A program made the translations under genes and the position numbers. Under the pieces are notes generated by a model. That model saw only the letters and a list, made by a program, of their open reading frames with translations, was not told where the DNA came from and ran no database searches. From NCBI RefSeq assembly GCF_030247195.1, contig NC_080672.1:13082001-13146000 (forward strand): a stretch of 64,000 nt of DNA, written 5' to 3'. Every line of letters starts with the position of its first letter. The stretch's first letter is position 1. Source of the DNA: Topomyia yanbarensis (taxonomy: Eukaryota; Arthropoda; Insecta; Diptera; Culicidae). This document shows, piece by piece, positions 25,410 through 35,065 of this stretch.

Positions 25410-25756
25410 CAATAGAAATCACAGCTATGCCTGAGGTGTTGACACTTTCTGGCATAGCTGATGCCGAGCCGGATCTGTCGACGTTCGAGAACAAGTCCGG
25501 TTTGGCGGAGGATATGAAGTTTCTCGCCTCGATGCCGGAACTGTGTGACGTAACGTTTCTGGTTGGCGAAACGCGCGAACCGGTGTGTGCGGTTAAGGCA
25601 GTCCTGGCGGCCCGTTCCAGGGTCTTTCAGAAGATGCTTTATCAGGCACCGTCGCCGCAGCGTAAAAAGGAACCACCGCCGAGGGAGAACAAGCTGCGGC
25701 TGTTCCTGAAGCGTTCGTCCGAACCGTTGCTGAATTTGCAGAATGCTGCCCAGCAG
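25410..25756 (+). CDS. BTB/POZ protein, first coding exon (serine-enriched protein-like)
   Basis: The ATG at 25427 opens 110 codons that end exactly at CAGCAG|GTAAGAAA (donor at 25757, phase 0); 25410-25426 is 5' UTR after the acceptor. Residues 39-72 form the start of a BTB fold: LCDVTFLVG, EPVCAVKAVLAARSRVFQKML. A basic stretch LRLFLKRSSEP and NLQNAAQQ follow. BTB domains dimerise and often serve as cullin-3 adaptors or scaffolds. From memory of the family this matches insect serine-enriched protein (Drosophila gprs), whose BTB domain has an insert of this type. The rest of the BTB fold lies in later exons. The start is supported by the in-frame ATG just after the acceptor. Confidence 0.82.
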
Positions 25757-26176
25757 GTAAGAAAGTTTGCTTGAATAGATTGATAAGTTTATGCTTTAAC
25801 TCCAAAGTCGGTTAACATCGAAAGAATTGACATCTTTCTACATTATTGTAAATATCATCTTGACACTCACGGTTTACCTTCAACATTACTTGCTTATCGA
25901 GGCATGGGTCGTAGTATGCTGTGGAACTGCGAAATCCAAAAAGTCAACGCAGAAAACGCTCAGCCTACCATGCTTTCACATTTGATATTTGTACATAGTT
26001 CATTACTGAGTTTGTGTCTTTATCTATGTAAAATCTCATGTTTGTTATTATCAAATCCCCATCTTTTTTTCTTCCGGTGCTACCGATAAAACATACTATT
26101 GTTGCCACTTGTCATTCACTATCAATCACACAAATAAATTATCAAACAAACAAAAAAACAAACAAACATCAAACAG

Positions 26177-26215
26177 CGCGGTGGCTTCAATCAACAACTG
26201 GCTCCAATCGCTGAG
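26177..26215 (+). CDS. 39-nt micro-exon of the BTB gene
   Basis: CATCAAACAG|CGCGGTGG...GCTGAG|GTAAAC: acceptor and donor enclose 13 codons in phase 0, encoding RGGFNQQLAPIAE, which continues the previous exon's ...NAAQQ without a frame change. The 420-bp intron before it (25757-26176) has a CA/AAAC-rich run near its end. The family has a similar short linker before the rest of the BTB domain. Too short for ORF callers, it would be missed by automatic annotation. The next exon was not found downstream, so the following intron is long or the gene leaves the window. Confidence 0.75.
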
Positions 26216-27939
26216 GTAAACGGAAGCAATTGCGTCTCTCATCTATTTCGACCTTGCCGTACAGCTTCGGTGTTCCTTCAATGAGCATCTCTTTCGTTCC
26301 TGTGCTATGTCCTAATATGCTTTCATCTGAATGATTGAATCAAGTTTGTACTTTTGCATGAATAAATCTTGCTGTATTTCTTGCTGTTATCTTCTTGTCA
26401 CTCATATGTGTGCTTTTACTTATTCAGAGCTACTTTGATTGAAGAATAAAAATCAAGAAACTATTGAAGCCTACTCATCTGCTACTTTTCTGAATGGTTT
26501 ATATTATGTTCATAGATCGAATTTTTGCTCGTTGTTTCTGGAAAACGCTAAAGCAAGTGAAAAACTAGTTCTAGGACTAGATGCATGATTTTCACGAAGT
26601 ATCCAGGGTCAATATTTGAGTCAAAGTATCAATATGATTGTAGATGGGATGTGAACAGTTTTATTGATTGACCACATTGTTGGTTTTTCGGTATTATGAT
26701 AAATACTATTGTACTGCCGGAATCGGCATCGAAATCGTAATTCTGAACATCCAAGATCGGTCGTACCATGTATAAAACAGATGAATACTTCTCAGAGCCA
26801 AACAAATTAATTGGGTCAAACAAGAAAATGGCGGGATTACATACAGACATTGCTTTCCTTAGAAAGTCCAGAAAATATAATTTAACTTCGACTTGCCATA
26901 GAATCAAGTTGAAGACATCCGTTCCAATTAGTGTAGTAAAGAGGATGGAATCAGATTTCATGCAACTTAGCAAAAAATCTTTATACAGTGTGTTAAGTGT
27001 GACAACATTGGAGTGCCACAGTCTCTAATTGAAATTAGCAATAGAACACAAAGGACATTTTTGTTTATTTTTAACAAAAGTACAAGTGGCCGGAAAATGC
27101 GAAGCGGAACGCAAGAGGAAATTTCTAAAAAGAAATTCAAATAGAAATATTTCATGGAATTCACTAACAATTCGTGCAATGAAGAAATACTATTTCAAAG
27201 AAACGTAATTCCTATTCCGGCAGAAAGAAATGCGAACAAAATTAATGAATTTCAAGGCGATTCGCGCGCTTGGACTCAAAATAATATCGATTGATTTCAA
27301 AAGCTCCCAAATTCGGCCATCTGTAAGCGAAGTATTATTCACTATCTTCGATTGAAATAAAAAATGTGCCTTTTTCCAAAGTCGGAAGTCGACTCTGTTT
27401 GGTTTCATCGTATCAGGTACATCAAGAAGCTACCAAGATCAAAACTAAACGAAATAATGTAAATGAACATGTGCAAATTACATCAAGTATTCCAGAAATC
27501 ATGAACAGCAGTGCGCTTCGCTTTTGATTTAATGGACGTATAACCGACCATACTCCCACATTCATCCTTCTTGATGAAGTTACTTTTAATCCTCAAACAA
27601 CGTCTTACAACTATGAAGGTCAGATTGCATCGTCTAGGAAGACTTTAGCGTTGCTGGTGAGTCCATTACACTGTACGTCACCTGAGATCGAACTCCCACC
27701 ACCGCATTTAGTGTGTTTGACATCAGCAACGACATCTGGTTGTGGAAATCTTAAATACTCTTTGTTCTCAATATATTTTGAATCCCACTTTACTTTTTAA
27801 AATAATTTCAACACGGTTGACTGATTTGGCACAAATTTGGAAAAGAGTCATGGTGGCATGGAGTAGAAATAATTCTGTAATGCTGGGAATCATTTTTTGA
27901 TCATCCTACTCTACGGATGTTTATACCTTTTCAATTATT
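26216..27939. other. Probable BTB-gene intron, no exon seen
   Basis: AT-rich. Opposed frames at 26629-26973 and 26768-27028 overlap and resemble nothing I know. I looked for the rest of the BTB/BACK coding sequence on the + strand and did not find it. Confidence 0.4.
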
Positions 27940-28870
27940 GGGGCCCCTTAGCTCAATAGTGCGTAGGAGTCCCGCGTAGTATTAAGGCGGCTAGGATTAA
28001 ACATTTGCAAACTTCCTACTTTACAAATTAACGACGCTAGAACTATAATAGCGGGTCTAATCAAAGAAATATTTCTGACAAACAATAAACAGAAGAATGA
28101 AAAATAATAAATTGAAGGAGAAGCAAGTTGACTTTATTGACGCTGACAAGGGCAGCAAAGTAGTAATCATGGACAAAGAACAATATGACGTTGACATGAG
28201 ACAGAAAATTACATCTGACCCATGTAGAGCACAAGAAATAAACTATCTCTTCAAAATGATCAATCGAGTGGATAAATTCCTCCAAGAGTGCAAACCAACC
28301 CTGGGAGAAAATCTAACTCGACTGACAGTATCAAACCCCTCCTTACACAGAATAAAAGGACTTCCAAAAATGCATAAACCTGTCAACGAAATGAGGAAAG
28401 CTGTATGTGCCCCATCACAAAAACTTGCAAAATGGCTCGTAAATGAGTATCAAAATAAGCCTAAAAAATTTCCAGCCGATCAGTCAGGAGCATACAAGAT
28501 TTCGCACTTCAACTTCAGAATACGAGTGAATCAAAGAGGACAGAATAATAGTATCTTTTAATGTAGCCACCTTATTCCCAAGTGTCCCCGTAAAAAATTC
28601 AACTAACCTTCCAGAGGATTGGTCACTTCAACAAAGTGGCAGTAACCTGTGGAAAAGCAAAGTAAGAGCTTATATAAAACTTACACGCCTTTGCATGGAA
28701 GAAAACTATTTCACATTCCGGAGTGTCTTCTATGAACAAACTAAGGGTGCCTCAATCGGCAACCCTCTCTCTTTCTCATTTTTTTGTGACCTATTCATGG
28801 CAAACCTAAAGGAATGTCTGTAGAAAGAAGGCGTGCTACCAGAACGCTGATGGAGATACGTTGATACGTT

Positions 28871-28937
28871 GGGATACATTTTTAGGTTTGATAATTCAAA
28901 AGATATCTTTGAATTATCAAACCTAAAAATGTATCCC
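28871..28937. repeat. Perfect 30-bp inverted repeat inside Penelope copy 1
   Basis: Arms 28871-28900 (GGGATACATTTTTAGGTTTG...) and 28908-28937 are exact reverse complements with a 7-nt spacer AGATATC. The palindrome sits just after the RT WRYVD box and ends before a repeated phrase (TTATCCACTTAGAACAA at ~28952 and ~29200). It looks like an inverted duplication scar inside the element. Confidence 0.95.
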
Positions 28938-29402
28938 AGATGTTGGAAGCTTATCCACTTAGAACAACATGCATAAACATATCAAGTTTTTACATAAGAA
29001 AGAGAAAGATAACAATTTTCCCTTTTGGATATCTTTGCAACGATAGAGGAGGGGTCCTTGAGTTTCGTAATATATATTATTTTCGAAACAGGTAAATTCC
29101 AGAGATATCCAGAGCAAACCATCGAATCAATAATACTTAAAAAATCAAAAATGTTTAACAAACAAACTTTCACAACCTTAACCCCAACAACTGAAAGTTT
29201 ATCCACTTAGAACAAAGTTTAAAAAAGTTCGGTGTGAAACTGGTTTTCAGTAGTAGAAACGACCAACTAAAATCAATGCTAGGTTCCACAAAAGATCCAA
29301 TATACACTCTAAGCAAATCTGGGATCCACAAAACATCGTATCCTCACTACGATAAAATTTATATTGGACAAACCAAGAGAACATGGGAAACTCGGTTTGA
29401 GG

Positions 29403-29425
29403 AGCACATAACCTAGATCCCTAAA
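29403..29425 (+). repeat. 23-bp TSD, left copy (retroposon 1)
   Basis: Starts GCACATAACCTAGATCCCTA and is matched at 31411-31433 with one difference (A to G). The left copy overlaps the end of the Penelope GIY-YIG coding region, showing that the retroposon inserted into that element. Confidence 0.85.
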
Positions 29426-31410
29426 GGGCGGTGGTCAGCTATTTTCGTCCGCGTCCCTTATCACCTATTTTTATAAAGTGATTCATCAGCAGTGCTATCT
29501 TTGAAAATGAACCACCTTGGTTATGCAACTAATTTTTCCGGTCTTTTTTAAATGCAAATCATTAAGCAATCTTCATTTCGTTATATTCTGAATTGCACGT
29601 ATTTTGTCGTATGTAATTTTAAATGTACTTTCATTTGATGGCATTGTAAGGGAACACACACTTAATTTGAATTACTGGGTACAGTAAAATTTTACTGGGG
29701 TTTTGAACAGCAAACCGTTCGGTAATCAATTCAGTAAAACAATTCGGTTACCGAACTCTCCGCAATCCGTTCCATCTAAACGTCAAAAAATACTGGTCAG
29801 TCAGCAGTTTCCTCTGAAAATGGCGACTTGACAGATGATTTGCTGTACCTGTTCTGTAAATTTTTGACGAGGTTCGGTAATGTTGGTATAATTTTGCCGA
29901 ACAATCTGTCGAAATTTTACTGAATAATGTTTATGTACCGAAAACAATAGAAGTGCTGATAAATTCAGTGGAATATATTGCGAGTTTCAGCAAATTATTC
30001 GAAAAATTACTGAAAATCGCTAAAAAATGAAAACTTTTCCGCAATTTTTCAAACAATTTGCAGACAGCTCCGTAAAAATATCACTTTACTGTGCAAGTCG
30101 TCGAAAAAAATTACTGAACAACTTTTGGCTGGCTTAGTGTGCACGTATCCGCCGGTTGATGCTAATCGAGCTGACATTTCTTTAGACTGAGCAAACTAAG
30201 TTATTTGTTTGTTTAGTGTTTATTTGACCAACTAGGTAACGAATCCACTGGGTCTTTAATGCGTGTAGGAAATACGCATGGTCTTGTCTGAGTGTATGAC
30301 TTTTGAATTATGTTGAGGATGGAGAATTGACAATTCGCAAGATCAATTCAAATCCAATTACCAATTTGCGGCAATCATTTCAACATAAAAAACAAATTTT
30401 TATAGTCATATATAATGGTTTACTTTTAGTCCATTAACTCATCAGTTAATTATACTGAGCTGAGAATAAGTACGTACTATTTGGAAACGGGGGGTGTTTG
30501 ATTCGTGCATCATTAATATCGTTTAGGAACGCAGCATTTACTCGAACGAGGTGGAAAATTTCAAGTTACGGGATCACAATATGCTTAAGGACGATTTATA
30601 AATTCTGCCACGCTATTAGGAGGAAGAGATATGACTAATTGTGACATGAATGGGAGGGAAGCACGTCATGTGCTTTGACGCAATCGGCCGTTTTACGCAC
30701 GATTGCGCCATGTATATAGGAAATTCCATGGAACATGAACACTTTTGCAAGTAGCGGCATTAATGTGCTACTACAAAATGAAGGAAAAACTAAAATCATT
30801 TGATTCGTATTAGACCAAGGATAAAAATAACGTGGTAATATGACAGAGACTTAGTTAGTGTTGGGTAATCTTTGCGTGACATAATTTATGAATGTTCCAC
30901 AATACCACTTTTAAACTCATTGTTTGTGGTCCATTTTACATTGTCGACAACACTCCCGACAGCCGGCTGTTCGGAGTTCAAGTTGTTTTCGATGAAAAAA
31001 TTTCGATAGACGATTACCCAGAGTTTAAACGCCTAGAACATTTACGTATCCTTCAGTCAATAAACTATTCAAACATCTTATGCACGAAAGTATGTTCTCA
31101 GTCGCATCGCTTGCTTGAAGCGAATCCTGACTAACAACCCACCCACTACCCAATCCGTGGTACTTATGGGAGTGTCACTGAGTCGGGGCCTTCCGTTAAG
31201 TAAGTACCACATCAACACTTCCTTTCTCATCCCAAGTTACGGTAAAGATGGTCGTGGCCCGCAATGGTGGCTCTCAGGCGAAATTCTCGCTTGGACTGGA
31301 TCAATTGTTATTCCCAAACAATGCTCCTCAAGTAGTCTGGCTGGAAATGAGAGTCATCAGTCTGCAATCTACGAAGTATACCGTGCTTACGCAACGCAAC
31401 GCAACGCAAC
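29426..31410 (+). mobile_element. Unidentified retroposon, copy 1, inserted in the Penelope element
   Basis: A 1985-bp insert bounded by 23-bp duplications and ending in tandem ACGCA units (31390-31410), a simple-repeat 3' tail as found in some non-LTR clades and SINEs. The last 1 kb is repeated in inverse orientation at 35066-38640. I see no reverse transcriptase. The 31115-31400 region is open in both copies but shows no known domain. The 5' half includes a block rich in CAGTAAAATTTTACTG words (29660-30120) that may be a nested MITE. It is either a non-autonomous retroposon or a decayed 3' part of a larger element. Confidence 0.7.
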
Positions 31411-31433
31411 GCACATAGCCTAGATCCCTAAAG
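31411..31433 (+). repeat. 23-bp TSD, right copy (retroposon 1)
   Basis: Matches 29403-29425 at 22 of 23 positions and abuts the ACGCA tail. The Penelope element resumes immediately afterwards. Confidence 0.85.
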
Positions 31434-31780
31434 CTTCTAGGGAATCGGATAAAGATTTACCATTTCAAATCAAAGCTAAGGTAGCGGAATAGATAAAAAG
31501 TTTGATTTTCGCTCCGCTAGATCCAAACGGCTAGATCTAAAAGCTGACTCATCTAAACAGACATTCAAAATGCAATTTAGTTTCCAAAGCTAGGGAAGAA
31601 ATAATTTTGAAAGATAATTGAGTGATGATAGTTACGCTGCACTTTACGCGGATATTATATGATTCGAAGAGTTTGCGATCATGGCTGCGATCATTGAATA
31701 TCGTCATATTCAAACGTTTATAACAAAAACAGAGACTTCGTAATTGATGGAGCAAGGGATTATCAGTCAGCTCAAAGTTA
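31434..31780 (+). pseudogene. 3' part of Penelope copy 1 beyond the insertion
   Basis: After the TSD the plus frame continues with short decayed peptides in the position expected of the element's C-terminus (for example FQIKAKVAE). The frame is broken by stops. The end of the element could not be placed. Confidence 0.5.
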
Positions 31781-32082
31781 GCCATCTATCGAATCCGTTA
31801 TACGATCTGTGTGCTACAGATTTGAGAGATTCATGCTATGCTATGTAGTTATGTCTCGACATCCGCTCGAGAGAGAACCTACTGTATCATACTAGTTAAA
31901 ATGTTTTTGGTAAGTTAAACGGTTTAATTTTATTGTTTTCAGAACTGTTCGTCGTTAAGCAAACCTTCCAATGGCGAACCTGATACCGTGTTGATAAGTT
32001 ACCTTAGTGGATATGCGCGAATCTTCCTCATAATATGAGTATTAACAGCCACATGGCAAGTTTACAGGGACGAACATCGCAT

Positions 32083-32133
32083 AGTAGCTCAGGTGCCTTA
32101 GATGCAGCTCACCTGGGTTCGATTCCCAACAAA
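32083..32133 (+). repeat. tRNA-like segment (SINE head or tRNA relic)
   Basis: TAGTAGCTCAGG resembles a pol III A box, and GGTTCGATTCC at about 32117 is an exact B box. Spacing of about 30 bp is right for a tRNA-derived SINE. No acceptor stem closes, so I do not call a functional tRNA. Confidence 0.5.
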
Positions 32134-32167
32134 ATGATTAAAACCTTTATACTCGGAACAAAAATAC

Positions 32168-32430
32168 CTTTATACCAGTGGCGGATCCAGGGGGAGGGTC
32201 TTGGGGGTCCGGACCCCTCCCGAAATTTTTTAACTTGTTGAAACATTTTAAAACTGTTTCTATTATAAATTCTTTCTAAACTCAAAATCATTTCAAACCA
32301 GATTCGATCACCAAAACTGATTTTAAATTAATGAGCTTATTACATATTACGTATTGCATAATGCACATTTGAAAATCGAAATTTCGGACCCCCTCCGATT
32401 TTTTTCTCTGGATCCGCCTCTGCTTTATAC
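32168..32430. mobile_element. hAT MITE with 8-bp duplication
   Basis: The 247-bp body (32176-32422) begins CAGTGGCGGATCCAG and ends with the complement of CAGAGGCGGATCCAG, 14 of 15 matching. It is flanked by CTTTATAC at 32168-32175 and 32423-32430. An 8-bp TSD and CA-start inverted ends identify a hAT-type MITE. GGACCCC-rich blocks lie just inside both ends. It has no transposase. Confidence 0.93.
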
Positions 32431-32808
32431 ATTCTAGCCTTTCGCCCTGTCTTATCATCAACGTGCCCCGAATGTTCAATCCAATCATATACATTTTTGG
32501 GGTTGTTGATTGAAGAATGGACATGCTGCAACCTATACATTTCATGCCGAATCTTGATCACGGAAAATTTTTCACCGTAAACTCTCCAAACAAATCAAAA
32601 ATTCTGCTGCTCCTAAAACTTATCAGCTGTTCCAGAAGAGCACAGATCTTTAAACCTAATCAAAACATTTCGGAAACAATTCATGCTGAACCGTTTCCTG
32701 CGGGATTTTGTGTGTGAAGAATCCTTTTTCCGTGGTTGAGTATGTTGAGTTGAGGGACTTATATGTGTTAGGTATAGGTTCTCAATATAATCCACAAACT
32801 AACGGACT
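32431..32808. other. Non-coding flank between MITE and mariner
   Basis: No recognised feature. The short frames at 32517-32717 and 32613-32795 overlap on opposite strands and have no motif. Confidence 0.4.
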
Positions 32809-34939
32809 TAAAGGGCGAACACGAAATTATTGCGACACCGAAAATGTCATGCCAATTTTCTTATAATTTTTAAAATCAAACCAAAATTTTAGGGTAGTTT
32901 TATACATATATTTACTTCAAAAATCAAAAGAAAAGTTAATCGATGGAGCCTTGAGTGTAAAATTGAACGCATTTTCGCTTGATGCCCTCCATCAAAGTCT
33001 TTACAGTGTCATCCGGTACCAGTTTCTCGGTTTTTTCTCCATTTTCTTAACATGTCCTTCTCGTCTTTGACTGTCTTCTTGCTCTTCCGAAGTTCCCGCT
33101 TCATCATTGCCCAGTACTGCTCCACCGGGCGCAGCTCCGGACAGTTTGGCGGATTCATGTCCTTTGGAACAAAATGGACAGAATTGACCTCATACCACTC
33201 CAGGACACTTTTAGAATAGTGGCATAATGCCAAATCTGACCAAAATAGCGGAGCTTCGTCGTGCTGCTGCAAGAACGGCAAAAGGCGCTTCTCGAGGCAC
33301 TCAGATTTGTAGATCTCGCCATTTACTGTGCCCTTTGTCACGAAAGGCTCACTCCTCAGTCCGCAAGAGCAGATGGCCTGCCAAATGAGATATTTGGAGG
33401 CGAACTTCGACATTTTCTTCTTCTTAAATTTGTCGTCCACTTAGAACTTGCTCTTGCCGGTGAAAAACTCCAACCCCGGAATTTGATTTAAATCGGCTTT
33501 TACATACGTTTCGTCGTCCATCACACTGCAGCCATATTTTGTCAGCATCTTCTCGTAGAGCTTCCGTGCCCGAGTTTTAGCCGTCGACTTGAGACGTTGG
33601 GATTTGCTTTAATCTTCACGTTTCCCTCCGTCTTTTTGTTCTCCGGTCCCGGTTTTCTTCCAGCTCCTTTGCCGTGGTCCAACGTCAACCGCTCCTGGAA
33701 CCGCTTCAACAGTCTGGAGACGGTTGAATGGTGAATGTTCAACATTTTTCCCAACTGCCGGTGCGACAGGTCAGGAAATTCCAGTTGTCTGGAAAGAATT
33801 TGTTTTCTCGACTCGCGTTGGTTCACCTCCATTTTCGTTGAATCGAAAAACACAGAGGGGGAACAACTTGACAGCTCCTATACAAATCGTTGGAACCACT
33901 TTATTTGGGTCTGTGGGTCTAAAATGGCGGATCAATTTTTATTCAAGAACAATTTCTAAAAAAAGCGTAAACTTGTTCACAGTGAAAATTTTATTGTTCA
34001 TTTTTTTTACTTTCGATAATTCATTTTTGAAGACTTTTTGGGCGTTTGGTGTTGTTTTGTTATAAAAATGCATCTTTATTCCGATGTATTATTTTTAAAT
34101 GATTCATGATTTTTTGGAATCATCAGCATACAAACAAGCGGCGCTTATACTAGTTAGTGAGCACCTTTATTTAGTATTAAGATATTAGGTAGTAATATTT
34201 GTATTGCACTGTAAAAAACACACACAATGATACTGGACTGTTTTGCTCCCTCCCCGATAAAAAATGAACTGTCATCACTTCTGAATTTCGTGGAAACCTT
34301 TGCACCGTAAATGTCGCAGCACCTATCAGTTAGATACTATACTGTCATAAATAAACAGTCGAAGTCAATCCTGCCTTTGTTAAATGCGAAGTGAAAAATG
34401 ATAATCACAAAGCTAAATGTATTTAAAGATTAACGACAAACTTTCGAGAATTGTCATATGCGAAAGATATTTCAAGGGCAATGGGAGAGGAAAAAGTTCA
34501 CACTAGAAGCGCACTCAAATCAAATTATGCATTTTATATTTTACATTCGGCACAATTTGTAATCCTTTACTTGTTTGTATTTATCTTAAATTATTACGCT
34601 GTTTTGAAATTGATCATCTTCATTATCTCTTCCAAATGTAAATAAAGAAAACAAGTTCGTAAAAGACGTCACGAAATTATTTTCTCGCAAAGAAATTTAC
34701 AGTATCGCAATTAGTGGACGGCGTTCTATGGTGGCGACATCATTCGAACCACGGTGGTTTCAAGCAACTTAGGCTAAACGTCAAGTTGCGGGAGGGTTGG
34801 AAAAACACGACTTCGACTTTGACAGCATGTAAACAATACACATCAATGAGAAAGTGTGCAAAATTTGGTTGATTTTTACCCAATGGTAAAAAGTTATGCC
34901 CTGTTGAATGTGTCGCAATAATTTCGTGTTCGCCCTTTA
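32809..34939 (-). mobile_element. ITmD37E (DD37E) mariner transposon, complete ends
   Basis: Perfect 28-bp terminal inverted repeats (AAGGGCGAACACGAAATTAT...) at 32811-32838 and 34910-34937 are flanked by TA at 32809-32810 and 34938-34939. The transposase relic lies on the minus strand in the left half. At 2127 bp it is longer than the usual 1.3 kb; about 1.1 kb of non-coding DNA separates the transposase start from its TIR, so something probably inserted in 33960-34660. Identical TIRs suggest recent mobility despite the dead gene, so transposase may have been supplied in trans. Confidence 0.93.
32936..33853 (-). pseudogene. DD37E mariner transposase, broken
   Basis: Cut-and-paste transposase. 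The N-terminal HTH region (LSHRQLGKMLNIHHSTVSRLLKRF) is open from 33853. A frame change near 33600 coincides with loss of the rest of the DNA-binding region. The catalytic part follows: first Asp in MDDETYVKAD (~33520), an in-frame TAA at about 33441, second Asp in FWSDLALCHYS, and Glu in NCPELRPVEQYW. Thirty-seven residues lie between the second Asp and the Glu, hence DD37E. Another frameshift near 33030 precedes the C-terminus, which stops at 32938-32936. The catalytic triad is kept; the stop and frameshifts inactivate the gene. Confidence 0.92.
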
Positions 34940-35042
34940 TTACCGTGACATAGGGTTATGAATCTATTTATCTATATATTTAAACGGGCTATATGTATCT
35001 GAATAGTGGTTACTTCGGTTTATTCTTTAAAGTGTCAGGCAC
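34940..35042. other. Short unique spacer
   Basis: AT-rich link between the mariner and the TSD of retroposon copy 2. Nothing recognised. Confidence 0.4.
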
Positions 35043-35065
35043 TAACTTTCGTGATGTCAATTTTG
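35043..35065 (+). repeat. 23-bp TSD of retroposon copy 2 (left)
   Basis: Begins TAACTTTCGTGATGTCAATT; an exact second copy is at 38641-38663. The duplications bracket the minus-strand retroposon copy plus the DNA element nested in it. Confidence 0.9.

Larger units (their letters stand above)
27940..29425 (+). mobile_element. Penelope-like element, copy 1 (degraded)
   Basis: Starts at TATTGGGGCCC, a boundary shared with copy 2 at 41.1 kb. Reverse-transcriptase blocks in order: DADKGSKVVIMDKEQY (~28140), KECKPTLGENLTRL-like (28290), LHRIKGLPKMHKP (28345), KLAKWLVNEYQ (28425), then in other frames NVATLFPSVPV (28563), ENYFTFRSVFYEQT (28700) and IGNPLSFS (28757). At 29310-29410 lies a GIY-YIG-type endonuclease piece (SGIHK...KIYIGQTKRTWETRFEEH). 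RT plus C-terminal GIY-YIG is diagnostic of Penelope-like elements. Frameshifts, stops and a local inverted duplication make it inactive. The 3' part resumes at 31434, after an inserted retroposon. Confidence 0.88.

Noticed and set aside
26629..27028. Opposed frames of 114 and 86 codons
   Set aside because: Complementary-strand overlap with no motif; probably chance openings in an intron.
27940..28090. Hammerhead ribozyme at the start of the Penelope element
   Set aside because: Such ribozymes occur in Penelope-like elements, but I do not see the CUGAUGA...GAAA core here or in copy 2.
32083..32133. Functional tRNA gene
   Set aside because: B box is exact but no acceptor stem or full cloverleaf closes.
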